DNA of 64,000 bases from Variovorax sp. V93 (GTDB taxonomy: Bacteria > Pseudomonadota > Gammaproteobacteria > Burkholderiales > Burkholderiaceae_C), in assembly GCF_041154485.1 (NCBI RefSeq), contig NZ_AP028669.1, positions 558,001 to 622,000 of the forward strand. Reading direction: 5' to 3'. Both the position numbers and the translations under genes were made by a program. The notes under the pieces were generated by a model that was given only the letters and a program-made list of their open reading frames with translations, was not told where the DNA came from and did no database searches. Shown here piece by piece: positions 35,481 through 44,679 of the stretch. Numbering within the stretch: the first letter of the stretch is position 1; each line of letters starts with the position of its first letter.

Positions 35481-36110
35481 TCAGCCCCGCGCGCGCCGGT
35501 TCGACATCACCACGTTGTCCTTCTCGATCGGCTGGCCGGCCTGCAGCGCCGCGATCCAGGCCTCGGTCGTCGTCACGGCCGCGAAGTTGCTGTGGAACAC
35601 GACGCTGAAGACGCGGTGGATCTCTTCGGCGCTCACGCGGCCGGCCGCATTCTCATAGGGCAGCGCGCCGCTCGCGTCCGACAGGAACTCCACGTTGAGC
35701 CCGCGGTGCATGGCCTCGAACACGGTGGACGCATCGCAGTTGTGGGTCATGTAGCCCACCACGCTGAGCGTGTCGATCTGGTGGCGCGCGATCCAGTCGG
35801 CGAAGTCGGTGCCGGTGAAGACGCTCGGGAAGGCCTTGGTCACGAGGTGGTCGCGCGGCCGCCTGGCAATTTCAGGATGCAGCTGCCCGTTGTGCGTGTC
35901 GGCCTGGAACACCGGCGCGCCCTTGGGTGCGTGGTGCTGCACCACGACCACCGGCGTGCCGGCCGCGCGGGCAGCGTCCATGGCCTGCGCGATCTTCGGC
36001 AGCGAGCTTTCGACCGGCGGGTACTCGATGGGCAGTCCGCCGCCTTCGAAGTATTCGTTCTGCACGTCGATCACGACAAGGGCTCGGCGCGGTGCGGGAT
36101 GGTTGCTCAT
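35481..36110 (-). CDS. isochorismatase-family cysteine hydrolase
   Basis: The 209-residue protein has the catalytic triad regions of the family: Asp in ALVVIDVQNEYF, Lys in HLVTKAFPSVFTGTDF and Cys in GYMTHNCDASTVFEAMHRG. The reaction may be nicotinamidase-like or on another amide or vinyl ether. It is divergent from a GlxA-type regulator, which probably controls it. Confidence 0.9.
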   Translation of the reverse strand: MSNHPAPRRALVVIDVQNEYFEGGGLPIEYPPVESSLPKIAQAMDAARAAGTPVVVVQHHAPKGAPVFQADTHNGQLHPEIARRPRDHLVTKAFPSVFTGTDFADWIARHQIDTLSVVGYMTHNCDASTVFEAMHRGLNVEFLSDASGALPYENAAGRVSAEEIHRVFSVVFHSNFAAVTTTEAWIAALQAGQPIEKDNVVMSNRRARG

Positions 36111-36200
36111 GGTGGTGGCTCCGTATTGCAAGTGGTTGGGATGGCGCAATTGTTCGCGCTGGAGCCCCTGGGAGAAAGTGGCCCGAAAGCCATTCATCGA

Positions 36201-36206
36201 TAAAAT
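36201..36206 (+). promoter_or_regulatory. -10 box of the GlxA-like gene; leaderless start candidate
   Basis: TAAAAT ends 6 bases before ATG 36213; no ribosome site is present and no clear -35 is seen. Confidence 0.4.
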
Positions 36207-36212
36207 CGGGCC

Positions 36213-37184
36213 ATGGCCAGAAAAACCGCGGAAACCATCGCCGTCGTCGCCTTCGACGGCATCAGTCCCTTTCACCTGTCCGTGCCGTGCATGGTCTTCG
36301 GCGAGGACCGCACCGAGGCGGGCGACCTGCGTTTTCGACTGCAGGTGTGCGGCACCGAGCCGGGCCCGCTGCATACCAATGCGGGCTTCACGCTGGTGGT
36401 GCCGCACGGGCTCGAAGCCATCCGGCGCGCGCAGATCGTGATCGTGCCCTCCTGGTGCGACGACGGCCGGCCCGCACCGCCGGCGCTGATCCGCGCGCTG
36501 CAGGCGGCGCATCGGCGCGGCGCCATCGTGGTCGGGCTGTGCCTGGGCGCCTTCGTGCTGGCCGAGGCGGGCCTGCTCGACGGCCGGCCGGCCACCACGC
36601 ACTGGAACCTGGCCGAAGCCTTTGCCAGGCAATATCCGAAGGTCAGGCTGCAGCCCGAGGTGCTGTATGTCGACGATGGCGACGTGCTCACCTCGGCCGG
36701 CACGGCCGCGGGCATCGACTGCTGCCTGCACCTGCTGCGCGTGCGCCATGGCGCCGAGGCGGCGAACCGCGCTGCGCGGCGCATGGTCGTGGCGCCGCAC
36801 CGGCAGGGCGGGCAGGCCCAGTACATCCGCCAGCCGATGCCTGCCGCGGCCGACGGCGACCGGCTTGCGCCGCTGCTCGAATGGCTGGGCCGCCACCTCC
36901 AGAGCCCGCACGAACTGGACAGCCTCGCGCGGCGCGCGCTCATGAGCCGGCGCACCTTCACGCGGCGCTTTCGCGAGGCCACCGGCACCACGGTCGGCCA
37001 GTGGCTGCAGAACCAGCGCCTCGCGCTCGCGCAGCGGCTGCTGGAGACCACCGACCGCCCGATCGAACGCGTGGCCGGCGACGTGGGCTTCGGCTCGGCG
37101 GTGTCGCTGCGAAAGCACTTCGCGGCGGCGTTCAAGGTGTCGCCCACGGCCTATCGCAGGCAGTTCTCGCAGGAGGCCGCCTAG
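36213..37184 (+). CDS. GlxA-family AraC-type regulator with DJ-1 domain
   Basis: The 323-residue protein has an N-terminal DJ-1/PfpI domain (residues about 8-185, nucleophile elbow [19 protein letters not shown]) and a C-terminal AraC pair of helix-turn-helices (about 215-320, with [19 protein letters not shown] and [20 protein letters not shown]). The family activates catabolic operons, sensing amines or small acids. Being divergent to the isochorismatase, it is the likely regulator of that gene. Its stop overlaps the convergent carboxylate-amine ligase gene by 4 bases. Confidence 0.92.
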   Translation: MARKTAETIAVVAFDGISPFHLSVPCMVFGEDRTEAGDLRFRLQVCGTEPGPLHTNAGFTLVVPHGLEAIRRAQIVIVPSWCDDGRPAPPALIRALQAAHRRGAIVVGLCLGAFVLAEAGLLDGRPATTHWNLAEAFARQYPKVRLQPEVLYVDDGDVLTSAGTAAGIDCCLHLLRVRHGAEAANRAARRMVVAPHRQGGQAQYIRQPMPAAADGDRLAPLLEWLGRHLQSPHELDSLARRALMSRRTFTRRFREATGTTVGQWLQNQRLALAQRLLETTDRPIERVAGDVGFGSAVSLRKHFAAAFKVSPTAYRRQFSQEAA

Positions 37185-38380
37185 GCCCCGCCGCGAAAGC
37201 GCAGCGCCGCCTGCCGCACCACCTCGGCCAGCAGGCGCTCCTTGCCCTGCTTCTCGCGCAGCCAGCGCGCATCGTTGCGGTTGGCTTCCACGCTGGTGCG
37301 CAGTTCGCCGAGCGCCTGCGTGGCGTTGAGCGCCTCGCTGTGCCATTCGAGCTGCGTCATGGTCATGAGGATGTGGTCGCGCAGCGGCATGTGCTGGCCG
37401 CTGGCCGGGTCCACGTACACCGCATCGAGCCCGAAGCGGCAGGCCTGGAAGCGGTTGTAGGTGTAGACGAGGTAGTCGTCCTCGGTCGGCTCGAAGGGCT
37501 GCTCCTGCAGGAACCACGCGGCGAGCGACTGCACGTAGCCCGCGAGCGCGGCCGCGCGCTCGACGGTGAGCGGCGTGTCGAACACGCGGATCTCGATGGT
37601 GCCGAACTCGGGCTTGGGCCGGATGTCCCAATAAAAGTCTTTCATGCTGCGCACGACGCCTGTGCGGGTCATGCGCTCGAAGTAGGCTTCGAACTCCTTC
37701 CAGCTCAAGGTGAAGGGTGCGCGGCCCGAGAGCGGGAACGCGAACACCGAGTTCAGGCGCGCCGAGTCGAACTGCGTGTCCTGCCCCTGCACGAACGGCG
37801 ACGAGGCCGACAGCGCAATGAAGTGCGGGATGTAGCGCGACATGCGGTGCAGCATCAGCAGCGCCGCATCGGCATCGGGGCAGCCGATGTGCACGTGCTG
37901 GCCGAAGATGGTGAACTGCTTGCTCAGGTAGCCGTACAGCTCGGACAGCTCGCGAAAGCGCGGCTTGTCGTAGATGCGCCGCTCGTGCCACTGCTGGAAG
38001 GCATGCGTGCCGCCGCCCACCACCGCGATGTTGAGCTTGTCGGCGTTCCTGATGAGCGCCTCGCGGATCGGCGAGAGCTGCGTGATCACGTCCTGCGCCG
38101 AATGGCAGATGTCGGTCGAGATCTCGATCATGCTCGAGGTCATCTCGGGCACCACGCTGCCGGGCAGCGGGGTCTGCGCCATCAGCCGCAGCATGTCTTC
38201 CGCATAGGGGGCCAGGTCGTAGTCGTGCGTGTTGACGAGCTGCAGCTCGAGCTCCACGCCGAGCGACAGCGCTTCGGAGCGATTGAAGGGTTCGAGCTTG
38301 ACCACGCGGCTCGCGGGGTCCGCGGGCAGGGCGGGCGAGCGGAAGTCGTCGCTGTCGGGAAAAGCCATGGCCGCGGTCAT
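37181..38380 (-). CDS. YbdK-type carboxylate-amine ligase
   Basis: The 399-residue protein is a member of the glutamate-cysteine ligase 2 family: [31 protein letters not shown] and [14 protein letters not shown] carry metal and substrate residues. E. coli YbdK has weak glutamate-cysteine ligase activity; the natural amine and acid are unsettled. It starts on the stop of the Kef-type antiporter (ATGA), so production is coupled to it. The N-terminal 25 residues before the conserved core are slightly longer than in E. coli. Confidence 0.9.
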   Translation of the reverse strand: MTAAMAFPDSDDFRSPALPADPASRVVKLEPFNRSEALSLGVELELQLVNTHDYDLAPYAEDMLRLMAQTPLPGSVVPEMTSSMIEISTDICHSAQDVITQLSPIREALIRNADKLNIAVVGGGTHAFQQWHERRIYDKPRFRELSELYGYLSKQFTIFGQHVHIGCPDADAALLMLHRMSRYIPHFIALSASSPFVQGQDTQFDSARLNSVFAFPLSGRAPFTLSWKEFEAYFERMTRTGVVRSMKDFYWDIRPKPEFGTIEIRVFDTPLTVERAAALAGYVQSLAAWFLQEQPFEPTEDDYLVYTYNRFQACRFGLDAVYVDPASGQHMPLRDHILMTMTQLEWHSEALNATQALGELRTSVEANRNDARWLREKQGKERLLAEVVRQAALRFRGGA

Positions 38381-39648
38381 CGCTGCGTGTCCTCCGTGGT
38401 GCTGAAGGCCTGGGGCGTCCAGGGCACCGAGCTTTCGCCCACCGCGTGGATGGCCACGGTGGCAAGCACGGCGCCCATCACTTCCATCAGGAGAATCGAG
38501 GGCAGGGCCACCTGCGTGATCATGGTGCCGAGCAGCGGCGACGCGGTGGTGAAGTTCGAGGCGATGAGCAGCGCGATCGACGACAGCGGCGACATCGCGC
38601 AGCCGACCCAGAAGGCCTGGTTCCAGCTGGCGCCGCTGCCCGGATTGGCAATGGCCACGCCGGCGATCTTGGCGAACAGGCGGATGCCGATCACCGCCAG
38701 CACCACGCTGGCCACGGGCAGCGTCCAGTCGGCCTGCGCCGCCACGATGGACACCAGCACGAACATCAGCATGGTGAGCAGCGACGAAGCCGTGCCGAGC
38801 TGCCGCTGCCAGGCCCAGGGCTTGGGATTCAGCGTCTTGAGCAGCACCCCGCCGATCAGCGCGGCCAGCGGCGCCGAACCGCCGACGTGGGCCGTGAGCG
38901 CGCTGGCGGCCGCAATCAGCGCGAGCAGCAGGATCGAGGTGTTCTCGCTCGTGGGGCTCATGAAGCGCAGCGCCGTGCGCAGCGCCAGCGCGAGGATGCC
39001 GCCGACCACGAACGACAGGCCCAGCACCACCGCCACCGGATAGAGCTTCTGCAGCAGCGTCTGGGGCGCCCGCTCGATCAGGCCGGCCTGCGCATAGCCG
39101 AGCGCCAGCGCATAGAAGGTGTTGAGCGTGGCCAACGTCATGGCGCGCTCGGTTACCGGGCCCGAGGCGCGGGTGTCGATGATCACGCGGCTCAGCACCG
39201 CGGGCGAGGCGACGATGGCCATCAGCGCGATCGGGTTGGCCACCGGATCGGGCAGGCCCAGCAGCTGCAGCATCCAGAACACGCCGAAGTAGGTGAGCGT
39301 GGCTTCGAGCAGGCTCTGCACCAGCACCATCGGGTTGTGGCGGAACCAGCGCAGCGGCAGCCGGCCGCCGGCCTCGAACAGCACCACGGCCGCGCCGAGC
39401 TCCAGCAGGAACAGGCTGATGCCGCGCAGCGGCCAGATCGCGCCCTCGAAGCCGGCCAGGCCGGCCACCGCGCCCACCATCGAATAGCCCACCACCTTGG
39501 GCAGGCCCAGGTAGCGCTGCACCAGATGGCCGGAGGCCGCGGCCGCGGCCAGCAGCAGCGACCACAGCACGGTGGGCAGGCCCGCCGAAGGGCGCAGCCA
39601 CTCGGACCAGAAGCCCAGCAGATCGTTGATGAGATTCGTCAGGTTCAT
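38377..39648 (-). CDS. Kef/CPA2-type cation:proton antiporter, membrane part only
   Basis: The 423-residue protein has about 12 membrane helices typical of the CPA2 family ([51 protein letters not shown]). It ends without the cytoplasmic RCK/TrkA-N nucleotide-binding domain that gates KefB/C. Transport of K+ or Na+ against protons is expected. It overlaps both neighbours by 4 bases: a COG4389 membrane protein upstream and a YbdK-type ligase downstream. Confidence 0.88.
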   Translation of the reverse strand: MNLTNLINDLLGFWSEWLRPSAGLPTVLWSLLLAAAAASGHLVQRYLGLPKVVGYSMVGAVAGLAGFEGAIWPLRGISLFLLELGAAVVLFEAGGRLPLRWFRHNPMVLVQSLLEATLTYFGVFWMLQLLGLPDPVANPIALMAIVASPAVLSRVIIDTRASGPVTERAMTLATLNTFYALALGYAQAGLIERAPQTLLQKLYPVAVVLGLSFVVGGILALALRTALRFMSPTSENTSILLLALIAAASALTAHVGGSAPLAALIGGVLLKTLNPKPWAWQRQLGTASSLLTMLMFVLVSIVAAQADWTLPVASVVLAVIGIRLFAKIAGVAIANPGSGASWNQAFWVGCAMSPLSSIALLIASNFTTASPLLGTMITQVALPSILLMEVMGAVLATVAIHAVGESSVPWTPQAFSTTEDTQR

Positions 39649-41618
39649 GCAGGTAGAAAAAAGCTGATGGGCCGGCTGCGCCAGCGCGCCCGGATGGCGC
39701 TGCGGATGCGTGCACGGTCACCCAGGCTGACGCTGTGCGCACGCAGCGCCAGCCTGAATGCGAAATAGAAACTCACGCTCACATTGAGCGCGCCGATCAC
39801 CGGGATGGCCGCCACCGCCCACCACAGCGCGGGCTGCTGGAGCACCGCCGTGCCCATGGAGGCCGCGGCGGCCGCGATCTGCCCGGCCGACAGTGTCACG
39901 TGGCGCACGTCCAGCCCGAGCCCGAAGAAACCCGCGATTGCGGGCAGCAGGCCGAGCATGAGCCCGAGCGAAATGTTGGAGGCAAAGCCCGATATGTTCG
40001 TGCGCATGAAGGTGGCCCACCGGCGGGCGCGGGCGGCACCCAGGAAAGCGCCGATGCGAGGGTTGTAACGCATGGCGGAGTCCAGGCGATGCAGGACAAA
40101 GGCGTTTTCTGTCCAGCCCGCGACGATGCTGGCCGCGAACAGCAGCACGCCGGTCATGGCTGCGAAGAGCGCGGTGGGGCCCAGCAGCGAGAGCGATTGC
40201 AGCGTGGCCGCGGCGTGCGCTGCGTCCAGCAGCGGCCGGCCGAGCGCGAACTGCACCAGCAGGGCGAGCGCCAGCATCGCGGGCACCACCACTCCCACGT
40301 TGCCCAGCACGGCCGCCACCTGCGAACGCACCAGGTGGGCCACTTCGTCGACGAAATCGGCCACCGCGGCATCGGTCTTGATGTCGCGCAGCCGCGCCGC
40401 CATGGCGGGCGCCGTCATCGCGGGCTGCTTGGTGGCCAGCGTCAGCTGCAGCAGCTGGATCGCGACGAAGCTCGCGGCATACATCAGGCCCGACCAGAGC
40501 CCGCTCCAGAAGGCCGACAGCGCGAGCGAATAGATGCCGAACTTGAGCAGCACCGTCAGCGCGGTGAGCGCGCCGCCGCCCGCCGCCTTGCGCACCATCT
40601 GCAGGTAGCTGGCGCGGTCGCGCGTGATGTAGTGCTCGCCGGTTTCGGCGCTGCGCTCGGTCACCTTGGCCGCCAGCATTGAGGAGTTCGACGCGATCAG
40701 CGCGCGGATGCTGTTGCGTTCGCCGCCGGCCAGCACCAGGCGGCCCACCAGCCGTGCCACGCTGGGCGCGGGCGTGGCCGACACCAGGCAATCGAGCAGT
40801 TCGCGGATGCGCAGCACCCGCTCGCGCAGCTGGCGCAGCCGGAACACCAGGCCGACCGAGATGCCGTTGTCTTCCAGGTGCGCGTAGACCGAGGAGGCGC
40901 TGGCACGGCAGGCGTCGAGCCGGTCGCGGAAGGCCACGAACGCAGCCTGCAGCGCGTCTTCGTCGCGAGGGGCGCGGAACATCTGATCGCGCAGCGCATC
41001 GAGGTCGGACATGAGCGCATGGAAGGCGCGGCTCTCGCTCGCGGCGCTCATGCGCAGCCGCAATTCGGGCGAGAAGCCGGCCGCCACCACCTGGCTGCTG
41101 CAGTAGGTGACGGCGTCCATCACGGTGTGGCGCCAGCGCGGCGCGCCGTCGATGTCGTCGAGCGCGGCGTCGGCCAGCAGATTGCCGATGCGCGCGAGCT
41201 GTGCGTCGTCCAGCAGCGCGATCCAGCCCGCATCGAACGCGCCGGGCAGCACCATGCGGAAAAGATCCGAGGCATCGGTGGTCTCGGGCGTGCCGGGCAG
41301 GATCTTGCGGCGCAGCCGTTCGGTGAGTTCGCTCACGAAGGCGGTGCGCGGCGCAAAGCCGTAGTCCGCGAGCAGCGCGGTCAGGTCGACCGCCCGCGTG
41401 AAGGCGCGCCACCATGCGCGCAGGCGCTCGCGCAATTCGGGACGCGCCTCGACCGCGTCGAGCAGCAGCGACACGCGTCCCACCGCAGCCTGCGGCGAGG
41501 CGCGGTCGCCGCGCAGCCAGTCGAAGACGTCGATCAGCCAGATGTGGCGCTGCGCCACGTCCGCCGTCGGATCGAGCCGGGCCAGCAGCCCCTGCAGGTC
41601 AAGCGATGCAGCAGCCAT
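39645..41618 (-). CDS. COG4389 membrane protein, usually mislabelled site-specific recombinase
   Basis: The 657-residue protein has a soluble helical N-terminal half and, from about residue 350, roughly six or more membrane helices, ending RISFLP-like basic sequence ([15 protein letters not shown]). It matches proteins annotated 'site-specific recombinase' (Gcr) but shows no tyrosine or serine recombinase motif. The membrane topology argues against DNA recombination. ATG 41618 is preferred to TTG 41633. It leads a translationally coupled operon with the Kef-type antiporter and the YbdK-type ligase, suggesting a part in ion or envelope physiology. Confidence 0.8.
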   Translation of the reverse strand: MAAASLDLQGLLARLDPTADVAQRHIWLIDVFDWLRGDRASPQAAVGRVSLLLDAVEARPELRERLRAWWRAFTRAVDLTALLADYGFAPRTAFVSELTERLRRKILPGTPETTDASDLFRMVLPGAFDAGWIALLDDAQLARIGNLLADAALDDIDGAPRWRHTVMDAVTYCSSQVVAAGFSPELRLRMSAASESRAFHALMSDLDALRDQMFRAPRDEDALQAAFVAFRDRLDACRASASSVYAHLEDNGISVGLVFRLRQLRERVLRIRELLDCLVSATPAPSVARLVGRLVLAGGERNSIRALIASNSSMLAAKVTERSAETGEHYITRDRASYLQMVRKAAGGGALTALTVLLKFGIYSLALSAFWSGLWSGLMYAASFVAIQLLQLTLATKQPAMTAPAMAARLRDIKTDAAVADFVDEVAHLVRSQVAAVLGNVGVVVPAMLALALLVQFALGRPLLDAAHAAATLQSLSLLGPTALFAAMTGVLLFAASIVAGWTENAFVLHRLDSAMRYNPRIGAFLGAARARRWATFMRTNISGFASNISLGLMLGLLPAIAGFFGLGLDVRHVTLSAGQIAAAAASMGTAVLQQPALWWAVAAIPVIGALNVSVSFYFAFRLALRAHSVSLGDRARIRSAIRARWRSRPISFFLPA

Positions 41619-41653
41619 TTGATAAAAGAACAAAAAATGTAATCAGACCAGGA

Positions 41654-41826
41654 ACACCGCGGAACCGGCTTTGCCGGGCCGCTGGTGTTGCCCCCGGTAG
41701 GGGGTTGGCGAAGCGACACGAAGTGCGCGAAGCCTGGGGGCGAGCCAAGCTACACCGGGCCTCTGGTGTTGCCCCCGGCGAGGGGGAGGAAGAAGCGACA
41801 CGAAGTGCGCGAAGCCTGGGGGAGTG
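41654..41826. repeat. intergenic repeat, copies 2 and 3 in tandem
   Basis: Two units with an 81-base period (starting at 41674 and 41755) share CCGGGC-TGGTGTTGCCCCCGG and AAGCGACACGAAGTGCGCGA blocks. Each has a CCCCC-GGGGG hairpin. The leading part (41654-41682) is an exact reverse-complement match to 14621-14649. It lies between convergently placed minus-strand genes apaG and COG4389, with no coding potential. Confidence 0.85.
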
Positions 41827-42222
41827 CTAGTGAAGCACCCGTGAAACGGGGGTTCCGCCGATGTCGGCCTCCAGCACGAACATCGGAATCGGCACGTCGA
41901 AGCGCTCGCCGTCCTCGGTCACCATGAAGTAGCTGCCGTGCATGGTGCCGCTGGGCGCCTGCAGGCGGCAGCCGCTGGTGTAGCGGAACGATTCGCCGGG
42001 CGCCAGCAGCGGCTGCTGGCCGATCACGCCCAGGCCCTTGACCTCCTGCGCATGGCCCGAGGCGTCGTTGATGAGCCAGTGGCGGGCGATGAGCTGGGCG
42101 CTGGTCTCGCCCTCGTTGGTCACGGTGACGGTATAGGCGAAGGTGTAGATCTTGTCCTTGGGCGAGGACTGGTCTGCGAGATAGCGCGGTTCGACCTGGA
42201 TGCGGATGGGGCTGTGCGGCAT
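41827..42222 (-). CDS. apaG: ApaG protein
   Basis: The 131-residue protein is a single fibronectin-like domain of the ApaG family: RIQVEPRYLADQSSP, IYTFAYTVTVTNEG, ARHWLINDASGH, YTSGCRLQAPSGTMHGSY. ApaG is linked to Co2+/Mg2+ and diadenosine-tetraphosphate phenotypes in enterobacteria; its biochemical role is unsettled. ATG 42222 is chosen because it aligns with the usual N-terminus; a GTG at 42255 would add 11 residues. It is divergent from rpe, the common arrangement in this group. Confidence 0.93.
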   Translation of the reverse strand: MPHSPIRIQVEPRYLADQSSPKDKIYTFAYTVTVTNEGETSAQLIARHWLINDASGHAQEVKGLGVIGQQPLLAPGESFRYTSGCRLQAPSGTMHGSYFMVTEDGERFDVPIPMFVLEADIGGTPVSRVLH

Positions 42223-42281
42223 GCGCGCGATGGTAACTGGAGCCTTCTCTTGCACTGCTTTCCGGGTTTTCCGCCGGCTGC

Positions 42282-42287
42282 GACAAT
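42282..42287 (+). promoter_or_regulatory. -10 box of rpe; leaderless start candidate
   Basis: GACAAT ends 6 bases before ATG 42294, with a weak TTTCCG 17 bases upstream. No ribosome site is seen. Confidence 0.4.
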
Positions 42288-42293
42288 CGGCGC

Positions 42294-42992
42294 ATGAGCA
42301 GCACGCCGTTCCGCATCGCCCCCTCCATTCTCTCGGCCGATTTCGCCCACCTGGGCGACGAGCTGGCCAAGGTCATCGCCGCCGGCGCCGACTGGATCCA
42401 TTTCGACGTGATGGACAACCATTACGTGCCGAACCTGACCTTCGGCCCGATGATCTGCAAGGCCCTCAAGCCCTACGCCAAAACGGCCGACGGCGAGGCG
42501 GTCCCGATCGACGTGCACCTGATGATCCAGCCGGTCGACGCGCTGGCCGCCTCCTTCGCCGAAGCGGGCGCAGACTACATCAGCTTCCACCCCGATGCCT
42601 CGCCGCACGTGAACCGCAGCATCCAGGCCATCAAGGCCGCAGGCTGCAAGGCGGGGCTGGTGTTCAACCCGGGGCTGGGCCTGGAGGCGCTCGACTGGGC
42701 GATCGACGACATCGACCTGATCCTGATCATGTCGGTGAACCCCGGCTTCGGCGGGCAGAGCTTCATCGATTCGGCGCTGCGCAAGATCGAACTCGCGCGC
42801 AAGCGCATCGAGCAGAGCGGGCGCGACATCCGCTTGGAGGTGGACGGCGGCATCAAGGCCGACAACATCGCGCGCGTGGCTTCCGCCGGCGCCGACACCT
42901 TCGTGGCGGGCAGCGCGATCTTCAACGCCAAGGACTACGCGGCGGTGATCTCGTCCATGCGCGACCAGCTCGCAGGCGTGGGCCGCAAGTAG
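42294..42992 (+). CDS. rpe: ribulose-phosphate 3-epimerase
   Basis: The 232-residue TIM-barrel enzyme interconverts ribulose 5-phosphate and xylulose 5-phosphate in the pentose phosphate and Calvin routes. Metal and catalytic residues are seen in [43 protein letters not shown] and [10 protein letters not shown]. It is divergent from apaG and convergent with a small hydrophilic gene. Confidence 0.97.
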   Translation: MSSTPFRIAPSILSADFAHLGDELAKVIAAGADWIHFDVMDNHYVPNLTFGPMICKALKPYAKTADGEAVPIDVHLMIQPVDALAASFAEAGADYISFHPDASPHVNRSIQAIKAAGCKAGLVFNPGLGLEALDWAIDDIDLILIMSVNPGFGGQSFIDSALRKIELARKRIEQSGRDIRLEVDGGIKADNIARVASAGADTFVAGSAIFNAKDYAAVISSMRDQLAGVGRK

Positions 42993-43001
42993 GAACTTCG
43001 G

Positions 43002-43274
43002 TCAGCGCTTGACCTTGTCGTTGTAGACGCGGTCCGCCACCGGCCCGCGGTCGGTGTCCACGCTGCCGCGCTCGATGTCCTCGTGGCCCTTGCGGCCGAC
43101 TTCGGGCGGCTGCCCGTCCTGCGCTTCCTGGCTGTCGGAAGACTGGTCGTGCTCGTGCGGCAGGCGCGGCGCCGAATCGCCGCCCTGTTCGATCTTGGTG
43201 TTGCCGCCGCCGGCGTCCCGCAGCGGGTCGCTCGGTTCGACCGGATCCTTGGTGCGGGGCTTGCTGCTGTTCAT
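43002..43274 (-). CDS. small hydrophilic protein of unknown function
   Basis: The 90-residue protein is rich in Asp, Glu, Gly, Ser and Pro, lacks hydrophobic segments and looks disordered (DPVEPSDPLRDAGGGNTK, HEDIERGSVDTDRGPV). I do not recognise a domain. An AAGGAAC ribosome site precedes ATG 43274. The frame is open through an upstream (GACA)6 repeat to an in-frame ATG at 43328, which would add 18 residues, so the repeat could alternatively be translated. Confidence 0.65.
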   Translation of the reverse strand: MNSSKPRTKDPVEPSDPLRDAGGGNTKIEQGGDSAPRLPHEHDQSSDSQEAQDGQPPEVGRKGHEDIERGSVDTDRGPVADRVYNDKVKR

Positions 43275-43294
43275 GGCTTTCTGTTCCTTCGCGG

Positions 43295-43318
43295 TGTCTG
43301 TCTGTCTGTCTGTCTGTC
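43295..43318 (-). repeat. (GACA)6 tetranucleotide repeat
   Basis: Six perfect TGTC units (GACA on the minus strand) lie 20 bases before the ATG of the small hydrophilic gene, and in frame with a possible upstream ATG at 43328. Tetranucleotide tracts of this kind can slip and switch genes on and off. Confidence 0.9.
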
Positions 43319-43467
43319 CTGCCTGCATCTGCCGCGAGCCTGCATGGCGCGCCGGCCGCGGCCAGTAGGACAGGCCAGGCACGCCCTGTAGGCACGGCAC
43401 GCCGGGCCGCGCTCGACGCGCCGCTATGAAAGGAGTAGCGGCTTTGCGCGCAGGGGAAGGCCTCCGC

Positions 43468-43473
43468 AATAAT
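43468..43473 (+). promoter_or_regulatory. -10 box of the deacylase gene; leaderless start candidate
   Basis: AATAAT ends 7 bases before ATG 43481, with no ribosome site between. Confidence 0.35.
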
Positions 43474-43480
43474 CGCCGGG

Positions 43481-44476
43481 ATGTCCTCCGATTCCCTTGC
43501 CGCCGCCGCAACCACCGACAACCTGCGCATCCACACCTTCGCCGCGCTGGAGCCGGGCCCGCGGCTGCTCGTGCTCGGCGGCGTGCATGGCGACGAAACC
43601 TGCGGCACCGCGGGCATCGAGCGCGTGCTGGCCGAGCTCGACGGCGGCAGCTTCGGGCTGCGGCGCGGGCAGCTCACGCTGGTACCGGTCGCCAACCCGC
43701 TGGCGCGGCGGCGCCTGCAGCGCGAAGGCGAGCGCAACCTCAACCGCCTGTTCAAGCCGAGCGAGGCGCCCGCGGACTACGAAGACCGGGTCACCAACGT
43801 GCTGTGCCCCATCATCGCGCGGCACGACGTGCTGCTCGACCTGCATTCCTTCCAGAGCGAGGGCGAGGCCTTCGCGATGATCGGCCCGCGCGACAACACC
43901 GGCACGCTCGAGCCCTTCGCGCGCGCCAGCGAGGAAGGGCTGCTTGCGCTGCACCTGGGCACGCCGATCGTGGTGGAGGGCTGGCTCGACATCTATGCCG
44001 CCGGGCTCGCGCAGCGCTCCGCCGGCATCGCGGTCGGCGACGATGCGATCGACTTCGGCCGCGGCACCAACGAGTACATCCGCAATTGCGGCGGCTACGG
44101 CGTCACGCTCGAATGCGGCCAGCACCAGGATCCACAGGCGCCCGAGGTGGCCTGGCGCGCCATCCGCCGCGCGCTCGCGCTGCTCGGCATGGCGGCGCTG
44201 CCTCAGGGCCTGGTGGTGGAGCCGCCCAAGCCGCCCCAGCTGCTGCGCCTGGCGAGCGTGACCGACCGGCTGCACGAGGAAGACAGCTTCGTGCGCGACT
44301 GGGCCACCTTCGATGCGGTGCAGCGCGGCGAACCCATCGGCATGCGCCACGACGGCACGCTGGTGAGCGCGCCGGACGACGGATTCATCGTCTTTCCCAA
44401 CGCGCTCGCGCTGCCCGGCGCCGAGTGGTTCTACTTCGCGCGCCCGAGCGAGCGGGTGCTCGGCTCTGTGGCCTGA
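43481..44476 (+). CDS. succinylglutamate desuccinylase/aspartoacylase-family zinc hydrolase
   Basis: The 331-residue protein has the zinc ligands of the M14-like AstE/AspA family: LVLGGVHGDETCGTAG (His, Glu) and DVLLDLHSFQ (His), with NPLARRRLQREGERNLNR in between. It would cleave an N-acyl amino acid; the acyl group is unknown. It stands alone, convergent with nothing and followed by a large inverted repeat. Confidence 0.87.
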   Translation: MSSDSLAAAATTDNLRIHTFAALEPGPRLLVLGGVHGDETCGTAGIERVLAELDGGSFGLRRGQLTLVPVANPLARRRLQREGERNLNRLFKPSEAPADYEDRVTNVLCPIIARHDVLLDLHSFQSEGEAFAMIGPRDNTGTLEPFARASEEGLLALHLGTPIVVEGWLDIYAAGLAQRSAGIAVGDDAIDFGRGTNEYIRNCGGYGVTLECGQHQDPQAPEVAWRAIRRALALLGMAALPQGLVVEPPKPPQLLRLASVTDRLHEEDSFVRDWATFDAVQRGEPIGMRHDGTLVSAPDDGFIVFPNALALPGAEWFYFARPSERVLGSVA

Positions 44477-44486
44477 AGCATCCGCT

Positions 44487-44583
44487 CCTTCCCCCTCTGG
44501 AGGAAGGCTGGGATGGGGGCGGGCAGAGCGCCCGGTAGACACGCCGCTTGCCCCCACCTCAACCCTCCCCCGAAAGGGGAGGG
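44487..44583. repeat. large imperfect inverted repeat after the deacylase gene
   Basis: Arms 44487-44520 and 44550-44583 pair imperfectly as a C-rich/G-rich stem (the right arm ends CCCTCCCCCGAAAGGGGAGGG-like, which forms its own hairpin). No T-run follows on the plus strand, so it is not a classical terminator. It resembles dispersed palindromic repeats of proteobacteria. Confidence 0.6.
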
Positions 44584-44679
44584 AAAAAAATGCCGGTGAG
44601 CCCTACGGCAGGCGCCGCCGCGCTCCTACATCGCCGGACCGCCCGGGGCGCAGAGTCTCGAGGCTGAAGGAGTGTGCCC

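Noticed and set aside
39645..41618. Site-specific recombinase function
   Set aside because: No recombinase catalytic motif is seen, and at least six membrane helices fill the C-terminal half. The common name appears to be a historical misannotation.
44571..44590. Rho-independent terminator at the GGGGAGGGAAAAAAA sequence
   Set aside because: The run after the hairpin is of As on the plus strand, and on the minus strand the Ts come before the hairpin, so neither direction gives a hairpin followed by Ts.
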